Positions 1 to 4,772 of a DNA stretch of 5,650 bases are shown piece by piece. The notes beneath the pieces are model-generated. The model saw only the letters and a program-made list of their open reading frames with translations, was not told the DNA's origin and ran no database searches. The DNA is from Chitinispirillales bacterium (GTDB taxonomy: Bacteria; Fibrobacterota; Chitinivibrionia; Chitinivibrionales; Chitinivibrionaceae). Positions within the stretch are counted from its first letter, which is position 1; each line of letters starts with the position of its first letter. A program made the translations under genes and the position numbers. Where the stretch lies: positions 1 through 5,650 of the forward strand of contig JAIRUI010000101.1 in assembly GCA_031254455.1 (NCBI GenBank), written 5' to 3'.

Positions 1-60
1 CTTGTGCAACAGACACAAATAACCCTCTATTATCTTATATTGTTCTATTGTTAGTTCCAT
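1..60 (-). CDS. IS transposase N-terminus (partial, runs off left edge)
   Basis: Only the first 20 codons are inside the window, from an ATG at 60-58. They read MELTIEQYKIIEGYL and then CLLHK. The pattern Leu-Thr-x-x-Gln-Tyr-x-x-Ile-Glu-x-x-Leu matches the usual start of IS5-type DDE transposases with a DUF4096-like N-terminal domain, where the Leu is normally followed by Pro. Here Cys follows, so the copy may be frameshifted or simply divergent; 20 residues cannot decide this. The catalytic DDE residues lie outside the window. No Shine-Dalgarno sequence is seen before the ATG. A TTGACA box lies about 32 nt upstream, which would place the transcript start almost at the ATG. The family call is by eye and tentative. 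Confidence 0.45.
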   Translation of the reverse strand, partial: MELTIEQYKIIEGYLCLLHK

Positions 61-68
61 AATCGGTA

Positions 69-97
69 AAATAATTTTTGTAAATGATATTTGTCAA
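69..97 (-). promoter_or_regulatory. Candidate transposase promoter
   Basis: On the minus strand a perfect -35 hexamer TTGACA (97-92) is followed after 17 nt by TTATTT (74-69), or after 18 nt by TATTTT (73-68). The -35 is consensus and the -10 is weak. The start codon at 60 lies only about 8 nt past the -10, so a transcript from here would be nearly leaderless. It would read leftward, away from the window. The site was found by eye only. Confidence 0.4.
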
Positions 98-118
98 GGG
101 TTAGTGTGAACACAATGT

Positions 119-948
119 AGATTGATCTTTATCTAACAAAATTTCTAAATCTTTGAATAGTACGCTATTAAATCTATCATTTAAGTATTTGAAAAGTTTA
201 TTCAATTTTTTTGGCTGCAGAATTAACCTGCAAAAACATTCTCTTTTATCGTTTCTTGTTATGCCTGTTATATAATCTGTATTAATTTTAACTTCTCGTC
301 AATCAAATATCTGATAAATATCAATCTCAAAATCAATGAATTAGCGTGATTTTCTGGTATATTTAATTTTATCAACCGTTCCCTAACATCTTTAATATTT
401 TGAAAAAGTTTATCATTTATTCTTTTTCGAGTTTCTTTAGTTTTATGTTAAATAAAGTAATCTTCTTGTAGCCATTTCCAAGTAGCGCCGCTTTGTAAAT
501 TCCAAAACGAAAATTGTTTTTCCAGTTCTTCGTCCGATATATCAATTTTCTCTAAACTATTATCTTTTTGGGTGTAATTTAAAGCATTATAGACACTAAT
601 ATCTTTGTCTTTTATTACAAAAATTACAGGAGAATTATCAAAAGACCAAACTTTTTTGTGAATATCGGTCTCTATTTCTTCGTTGTTTTCATTTGTCAGA
701 TCAAAAAATAAAATAAATGGTTGTTTGTTAAAAACATAAATAGCATCTGGTTTAATCAGTTCCAATTTTTTTTGAACATCAAAATGCAATAATACATCAA
801 ATTTGTTTTCCTTATTTATAAAAAAAACGGCACCTGAATCTTTTAATTCAAGTTGGGCAAGCAGATTATCTAAGTTCTTTTTTCCCATTCTTATAATATA
901 TTCTCCGTTTTTTTGTTTAACTTTTCTCAAATCTCTTTTGCTTATCAT
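119..948 (-). pseudogene. Type IIG-like restriction/N6-methyltransferase N-terminus, decayed
   Basis: Starting at ATG 948, 166 codons run to a TAA at 450-448. The same frame then continues sensibly (HKTKETRKRINDKLFQNI, then IPENHANSLILRLIFIRYLI) to about 299. Inserting one base between 299 and 298 restores a second frame (REVKINTDYITG...) that stays open to about position 119, where the IS begins. The joined product, about 275 residues, resembles the N-terminal and helical regions of large Eco57I-class (type IIG) enzymes. The segment FSFWNLQSGATWKWLQ (residues about 145-160) is especially typical. KPDAIYVF and FILFFD (about 66-82) could be a degenerate PD-(D/E)xK nuclease fold. The methylase motifs would lie further on and are absent. 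No Shine-Dalgarno sequence is seen, and the start is 35 nt after the DUF3392 gene. The region is visibly more AT-rich than fabZ, which fits acquired DNA. The family call is from recalled similarity, not a search. Confidence 0.72.
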
Positions 949-974
949 TTATCAGATTATCGCTAACATTATTT

Positions 975-1002
975 CGATGAAAATCATATCTGCTTTTCAT
1001 CG
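975..1002 (-). repeat. Perfect 9-bp inverted repeat at the end of the DUF3392 gene
   Basis: CGATGAAAA (975-983) and TTTTCATCG (994-1002) are exact reverse complements around a 10-nt loop. The hairpin covers the last codons of the DUF3392-like gene, and its TGA stop (986-984) falls in the loop. No T-run follows on either strand, so it is not a standard intrinsic terminator. It might be a transcript-end stabiliser or chance in AT-rich DNA. Confidence 0.4.
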
Positions 1003-1334
1003 TTCGCTAAATATATCAGCAGAGAAAATACCAAACAAATTACGGTTACGAGCCAAGCGTTATCCAAATTGTTCAGCAGTTTTGTTATATACCTTACGGC
1101 ATACGTGGATAAAAAACCTATTCCGAACGCATAAACGAAAACATAAACGGCGAAACGAATAATAACGTTCATATTATGCGTAATTTTTTTTGCCGCCTTG
1201 CCTATGTATATTCCATAGATGGCGATAGTGGTCGTGACTATGGCGACAGAAACCGAAACCGTATGCGAACGCAACCAATTTGCGACATAGTCCAATATTT
1301 GAACGCCGTTGATCGTTATAATTTCATGTAGCAT
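984..1334 (-). CDS. DUF3392-like small inner-membrane protein
   Basis: This 116-residue protein has three predicted membrane helices, at about 26-44, 59-80 and 92-109. A basic loop (GKAAKKITHN, 45-54) lies between the first two. The pattern is close to what I recall of DUF3392 proteins of Gammaproteobacteria: a WL-x-x-H start, an IYGxYI segment, a KKxT loop, then an IRFAVYVFVYAFGIGFLS-type second helix and a short charged tail. The function of that family is unknown. ATG 1334 is chosen because it gives a full-length family-like protein and has AGGTG about 11 nt upstream. It follows fabZ by 42 nt on the same strand and is probably co-transcribed. It has no recognisable enzyme motif. The membrane-protein call is firm; the family assignment is less so. 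Confidence 0.72.
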   Translation of the reverse strand: MLHEIITINGVQILDYVANWLRSHTVSVSVAIVTTTIAIYGIYIGKAAKKITHNMNVIIRFAVYVFVYAFGIGFLSTYAVRYITKLLNNLDNAWLVTVICLVFSLLIYLANDEKQI

Positions 1335-1376
1335 AACTTCGACACCTATTCTTTACAATTCTTGTCTTGCAAAAGC

Positions 1377-1814
1377 CTACGCCGCGCTAAATGCCAATTC
1401 ACCTTTTGCGACCAAAACGCCGTCAACCTTAGACGCCGCCTCAACCATAGCCATTGCGCCGACAGCCGTAATAATTTTTACTTCGGTTTCAATCGTATCG
1501 CCCGGCACAACAGGTTTTCTAAACGACATGTTTTTTACCTTGCCTAAATAATATACCTTGCTCGTATCAAATGAACCCGCAGATTTTGAAAGCAAAAAAC
1601 AAGCCGCCTGCGCCATGTGCTCAACGATCAAAACTCCTGGGAAAACCGGCTCGTTGGGAAAATGCCCTTGAAATTGCGCTTCATTAATCGACACGTTTTT
1701 TTTCGCGACAACGCGCTTATTTTCCTCAAATTCCATTATTCTGTCAATCAACAGAAACGGAAAACGGTGCGGCACAAACTGCATAATCGTTTTAATATCA
1801 AAAAGTTCGCTCAT
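1377..1814 (-). CDS. fabZ: 3-hydroxyacyl-[acyl-carrier-protein] dehydratase FabZ
   Basis: FabZ removes water from (3R)-hydroxyacyl-ACP to give trans-2-enoyl-ACP in the cytoplasmic type II fatty acid synthesis cycle. The 145-residue protein is a single hot-dog fold of normal length. It has the N-terminal PHRFPFLLIDR signature (15-25) and the core motif GHFPNEPVFPGVL (50-62) with catalytic His51, followed by Glu65 in VEHMAQ. RKPVVPGDTI (98-107) is also typical. All key residues are present, so it should be active. ATG 1814 is preceded by a good AAGGAG (1825-1820) 5 nt away. It lies between a flippase-like membrane gene (64 nt upstream) and a DUF3392-like gene, not in a lpxD-lpxA or fab cluster. 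FabA is excluded by the short length and sequence. Confidence 0.96.
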   Translation of the reverse strand: MSELFDIKTIMQFVPHRFPFLLIDRIMEFEENKRVVAKKNVSINEAQFQGHFPNEPVFPGVLIVEHMAQAACFLLSKSAGSFDTSKVYYLGKVKNMSFRKPVVPGDTIETEVKIITAVGAMAMVEAASKVDGVLVAKGELAFSAA

Positions 1815-1819
1815 TTTTT

Positions 1820-1825
1820 CTCCTT
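1820..1825 (-). promoter_or_regulatory. fabZ ribosome binding site
   Basis: AAGGAG lies on the minus strand, 5 nt before the fabZ ATG at 1814. It is the strongest Shine-Dalgarno sequence in the window and supports this start. Confidence 0.8.
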
Positions 1826-1857
1826 AATTATTTTACGCAAAGTGTAAAAATAATATT
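1826..1857 (-). promoter_or_regulatory. AT-rich dyad upstream of fabZ
   Basis: The centre TTTTACGC-AAA-GTGTAAAA (1831-1849) is an inverted repeat with one G-T pair in the plus-strand reading. TAAT/ATTA-type flanks extend the symmetry with a one-base bulge. It occupies the flippase-fabZ gap just before the fabZ ribosome binding site. It could be an operator or attenuating hairpin for fabZ, or an AT-rich coincidence. It does not match the FapR or FadR operators I know. Confidence 0.3.
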
Positions 1858-1878
1858 TATGTTTAGATAAAAACCGAC

Positions 1879-2844
1879 TTATTTCGCTTTTCTGTCGATA
1901 AAAAGAAAAACCGCTCCGGCAAGCGAGCCGATAATTCCTGCGACCGATGCAAGAAATTCCATAATTGTCGCGTCGCCCACGGAAAAACCGGCGGCAAAAA
2001 ATATCGCTCCGGCAATTGTAGGAATTACTCCGAAAGGAAGCGGAACCATCATTAAAATCGCGGTAATCGGAATAATGACAAAATAGTAATGAATAGTATT
2101 AAATGTAAAAATCCCGACAGCGACCGCGCAAAATATATGCGTTGATATCCTAAGCCCCTGAATTAAAAGCGATAACGAAAAAATCTGCGGCAACATTTTC
2201 GCATCTAATTTATTTTTCCTATCTATATATACCGAAGAGACAATATTCTTGATTCTTTCGGCAACGTTTGTATTCGGGAATTTAAGAAGCGTCTTCGAAA
2301 AAGCGTTTTGCGCCGATTTAGAGAATATTAAAATAAATATAATTGCCAATATAAACGAAAAAAATATGAGTAAAAGTATAGTAATCCGTAAATCCTTGTT
2401 GCTGCCGAAATTTATCGCGTTTATGATAATTGAACCGACAATTGCAAAAACCGACAATAAAGCAAATCCCGCGAATCTGTCTAAAAATGTCGCGGCAAAG
2501 GCCGGTTTCGCTCTGTTTTTTTTGTGTAAAATCGCTATCTTAAAAGAATCTCCGGCAATAGTTCCCAAAATGAAATTATTAAAAAACATTCCCGTATAAT
2601 ATATTTTTAGAATTTCAAATCTCGACAAACATGCACCACGATTTTTCAAAATTATTCCCCACTGCCAAGCGCCGATAAAAATTGAAATTACATGTACAAA
2701 AATAGCGGCGGCAAACCAAAGAAAATTAGCTTTTTTAAGAGTATCGGTAATGTTTGAGAAACCGATACTTATGTCAATCCACCAAAAAACTAAAATTGTT
2801 ACTGTAAGTTTTGCCGCATAAGACAATATTTTTTTCGCATTCAT
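1879..2844 (-). CDS. LPG_synthase_TM / UPF0104 flippase-like membrane protein
   Basis: This 321-residue integral membrane protein has about 8 hydrophobic helices, near 8-28, 41-60, 84-98, 120-145, 151-174, 220-245, 251-270 and 272-312. It carries landmarks of the family shared with the MprF membrane domain and archaeal AglD: YYTGMFFNNFILGTIAGDSFKI (residues 82-103; family pattern FFN-x-x-x-P-x-x-x-GGD), LDRFAGF (121-127), and the late PLPFGVIPTIAGA plus GFSVGDA segment (268-292). There is no C-terminal aminoacyl-transferase domain, so it is not a full MprF. Members move or modify lipids or lipid-linked glycans in the cytoplasmic membrane; the substrate here is unknown. Two variations are visible: Pro is replaced by Gly (LGTIAGD) and the GGD pair is AGD. 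ATG 2844 lacks a clear Shine-Dalgarno sequence. It is divergent from the radical SAM gene and 64 nt upstream of fabZ. Confidence 0.85.
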   Translation of the reverse strand: MNAKKILSYAAKLTVTILVFWWIDISIGFSNITDTLKKANFLWFAAAIFVHVISIFIGAWQWGIILKNRGACLSRFEILKIYYTGMFFNNFILGTIAGDSFKIAILHKKNRAKPAFAATFLDRFAGFALLSVFAIVGSIIINAINFGSNKDLRITILLLIFFSFILAIIFILIFSKSAQNAFSKTLLKFPNTNVAERIKNIVSSVYIDRKNKLDAKMLPQIFSLSLLIQGLRISTHIFCAVAVGIFTFNTIHYYFVIIPITAILMMVPLPFGVIPTIAGAIFFAAGFSVGDATIMEFLASVAGIIGSLAGAVFLFIDRKAK

Positions 2845-2886
2845 AAGCCGAAAATATTATTTTCTACGATAATTTATTGGAGAAAA
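2845..2886. promoter_or_regulatory. 42-bp divergent intergenic promoter region
   Basis: This is the only spacer between the flippase-like gene (leftward) and the radical SAM/ispH pair (rightward), so both transcripts must start in or very near it. For the plus strand, TATTAT (2855-2860) and GATAAT (2868-2873) are possible -10 boxes; for the minus strand, TAATAT (2859-2854) is one. No good -35 was seen for any of them, and a plus-strand -35 would lie inside the flippase gene. GGAG at 2879-2882 serves the rightward gene. Confidence 0.4.
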
Positions 2887-3840
2887 ATGAAAATGCCATA
2901 TAAACATTCTATAGTTTTCGGACCGATTTTATCCAGGCGGCTTGGATTTTCTCTCGGAGTAGATATAATTCCCATGAAAACCTGCTCGCTTGACTGCGCT
3001 TATTGCGAATGCGGAAAAACGACATCTCATACGAACAAACGCGAAGAGTATGTTTCGATAAAACAGGTTATTTATGAACTTGACGAATTTTTAAACGAAG
3101 ATCCGCCGCATATAGACGTAATTACCTTGTCCGGAAGCGGCGAGCCGACGTTGAATTCAGGAGTCGAGAAAATAATTTCACATATAAAAACAAAATATCC
3201 TCAATATAAAGTAGCGCTTCTCACCAACGCGGTTTTGCTTACCGAAAAAAGCGTTCGTAAAGAAATATTGAACGCTGATTTCGTTCTTCCGTCGGTCGAC
3301 GCGATTTTTGAGAGCAGTTTTCAAAAGATTAACCGTCCGGTAAGCGGCGTTTCCGTCAATTTTGTTTTGGACGGACTTAGAGAATTTGTAAAAATTTATA
3401 ATGGAATTTTGTGGGTGGAATACTTTGTAGTTCCTAAAATTAACGATAGTGAAGCGGAACTTACCGGTTTCAAAAAATATTTTGAAGAAATAAAGCCTGC
3501 AAGAATACAACTTAATTCCTTGGATAGACCGCCGGCTTTCAATTGGGTTAAATCTGCGTCCATAGAACGTTTATTGGAAATACAAAATTATTTTAGCCCG
3601 CTTCCGGTAGAAATTATTTCGCGAAATTTCAAAATTTCAACTGAAAAAAAAGTCGCGACTTCCATCAAAGAAAACATTTTGAAAACCGTAAGCCGCCGAC
3701 CGATTACAATTGAAGATATTGCGGCTGTTTTCGGACATTCAATAAATGAAATTCAAGAAATTTGCCGACAGCTTGAGGAATGTAATGAGATAGAAAAATA
3801 CATATTAAACGGACAAATTTATTTTAAGGTGAAATTATGA
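2887..3840 (+). CDS. Radical SAM protein (COG0731-type) with C-terminal winged helix
   Basis: This 317-residue protein has a radical SAM core. CX3CX2C at Cys33, Cys37 and Cys40 (KTCSLDCAYCECGKTT) would bind the [4Fe-4S] cluster that cleaves S-adenosylmethionine. SGSGEPTL (82-89) is the SAM-contacting GGE-like motif. PSVDA (135-139), INRP (148-151) and LNSLDRPPAF (209-218) are further conserved blocks of the COG0731 group, relatives of archaeal TYW1. The bacterial members have no established reaction. Residues about 259-314 (IKENILKTVSRRPITIEDIAAVF onward) look like a winged helix-turn-helix, which may bind nucleic acid or protein. A fourth cysteine, Cys42, is close to the cluster. The start at 2887 has GGAG only 4 nt away; the ATG at 2893 (third codon) would have 10 nt, so either is possible. 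The gene overlaps ispH by 4 nt. Confidence 0.88.
   Translation: MKMPYKHSIVFGPILSRRLGFSLGVDIIPMKTCSLDCAYCECGKTTSHTNKREEYVSIKQVIYELDEFLNEDPPHIDVITLSGSGEPTLNSGVEKIISHIKTKYPQYKVALLTNAVLLTEKSVRKEILNADFVLPSVDAIFESSFQKINRPVSGVSVNFVLDGLREFVKIYNGILWVEYFVVPKINDSEAELTGFKKYFEEIKPARIQLNSLDRPPAFNWVKSASIERLLEIQNYFSPLPVEIISRNFKISTEKKVATSIKENILKTVSRRPITIEDIAAVFGHSINEIQEICRQLEECNEIEKYILNGQIYFKVKL
3826..3840 (+). promoter_or_regulatory. ispH RBS and ATGA start/stop overlap
   Basis: AAGGTG (3826-3831) lies 5 nt before the ispH ATG and sits within the last codons of the radical SAM gene. The ATGA at 3837-3840 joins the ispH start and the upstream TGA stop, the classic arrangement for translational coupling. It also fixes the ispH start. 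Confidence 0.8.
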
Positions 3841-4760
3841 AAATAATTTTGGCTAATCCGCGCGGATTTTGCGCTGGAGTCGATACCGCTATCAGGATTG
3901 TCGAAGCGGCGATTACGAAATACGGAACTCCGGTTTTTGTTCGTAACGAAATCGTACATAACCAATCCGTAGTAAATTCACTGAAAGAACAAGGCGCCAT
4001 TTTTGTTAAAGACGTAAAAGAAGTTCCGGATTCTTCGGTTATAATTTTTTCCGCACATGGAGCGGGAATTGAAGTTTATAAAGAAGCGAAACAAAAAAAT
4101 TTGACTATTTTGGACGCATCGTGCCCGCTTGTGAAAAAAATCCACAACAACATAATAAAATATTCTACGGAAGGAGCGAAAATAATCTTAATCGGACATA
4201 ACGGACACCCCGAAGTAGAGGGACATCTTGGACAGATTAAGGAAAAAATATATTTAATAAACCGTCCGGAAGATATTAGGAATTTGCCGTTTGCAAAAAA
4301 TGAAAAACTTGCATACATAACTCAAACGACTTTGAGCAGATTAGAATCAAAAAGCATAATTTCCGAATTAAAAAATAAATATCCCAATATATTAGGACCA
4401 AAAGACGGAGATTTATGCTATGCGACTACAAATCGTCAAAAGGCGATTATGAATTTGGCGGGAAAAATTGATTTGCTTTTGGTTGTCGGAAGTCCGAATT
4501 CGTCTAATTCAAACCGTCTAAAAGAGCTTGGAGAATCTTTGAACATCCGTTCATACTTAATTGACGAACCGCAAAATATTGATTTTTCATGGTTCGTCAA
4601 TGTTGAAACTATAGGAATTACCTCCGGAGCTTCTGCGCCGGAATATTTGGTTCAGGAACTAATAAGCAAGATTTCTGACGAATTCATAATAGACGAGGTT
4701 GAAGAAATAAGTACGATAGAGGAAAAAGTAAGATTTCCTATGCCTGAAATGTTGAAATAA
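3837..4760 (+). CDS. ispH: 4-hydroxy-3-methylbut-2-enyl diphosphate reductase IspH (LytB)
   Basis: IspH performs the last step of the MEP pathway, reducing HMBPP to a mix of IPP and DMAPP with an oxygen-sensitive [4Fe-4S] cluster in the cytoplasm. The 307-residue length is normal. All three cluster cysteines are present: Cys12 (PRGFCAGVDTAI), Cys96 (DASCPLVKK) and Cys194 (DLCYATTNRQ). Substrate-pocket residues are also seen: His41, His74 (SAHGAG), His124 and the acid catalyst Glu126 (GHNGHPEVEGH), the TQTTLS block (162-167), GSPNSSNSNRL (218-228) and TSGASAPE (262-269). It appears fully functional. It has no S1-domain fusion. It overlaps the radical SAM gene by four bases and ends 12 bp from the convergent guaA stop. 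This shows the organism makes isoprenoids by the MEP route. Confidence 0.97.
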   Translation: MKIILANPRGFCAGVDTAIRIVEAAITKYGTPVFVRNEIVHNQSVVNSLKEQGAIFVKDVKEVPDSSVIIFSAHGAGIEVYKEAKQKNLTILDASCPLVKKIHNNIIKYSTEGAKIILIGHNGHPEVEGHLGQIKEKIYLINRPEDIRNLPFAKNEKLAYITQTTLSRLESKSIISELKNKYPNILGPKDGDLCYATTNRQKAIMNLAGKIDLLLVVGSPNSSNSNRLKELGESLNIRSYLIDEPQNIDFSWFVNVETIGITSGASAPEYLVQELISKISDEFIIDEVEEISTIEEKVRFPMPEMLK

Positions 4761-4772
4761 AATACAATTTTT
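4761..4772. other. 12-bp gap between convergent ispH and guaA
   Basis: The stop codons of ispH (4758-4760) and guaA (4775-4773) are separated by 12 AT-rich bases ending in a T-run. No GC-rich hairpin is seen here or at either gene end, so neither gene has a recognisable intrinsic terminator. The transcripts probably overlap at their 3' ends. Confidence 0.6.

Larger units (their letters stand above)
1..119 (-). mobile_element. Insertion sequence, 5' end (IS5-type, partial)
   Basis: This is the transposase-start end of an insertion sequence whose body extends beyond the left edge. The outer boundary is judged from two things. The methylase-like reading of the neighbouring pseudogene stops making sense around 119-110. 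From there inward comes a short leader with GTGTTCACACTAACCC (minus strand, 113-98), a TTGACA box and the transposase ATG. The GTGT-TC-ACAC core (113-104) is a small palindrome. The other end is not in the window, so neither the terminal inverted repeat nor a target duplication can be confirmed, and the boundary is uncertain by about 15 bases. Confidence 0.45.

Noticed and set aside
448..948. Treating the 166-codon frame as an intact small hypothetical protein
   Set aside because: The same frame continues with related sequence beyond the stop, so a broken larger gene explains it better.
803..1162. Plus-strand open frame of 119 codons across the RM remnant and the DUF3392 gene
   Set aside because: It overlaps two better-supported minus-strand genes, has no family-like character and has a composition typical of an antisense shadow.
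2249..2599. Plus-strand open frame opposite the flippase-like gene
   Set aside because: It lies wholly inside a well-supported gene on the other strand and its translation resembles no family.
3178..3510. Minus-strand open frame within the radical SAM gene
   Set aside because: It is antisense to conserved radical SAM coding sequence, with no recognisable domain or ribosome binding site.
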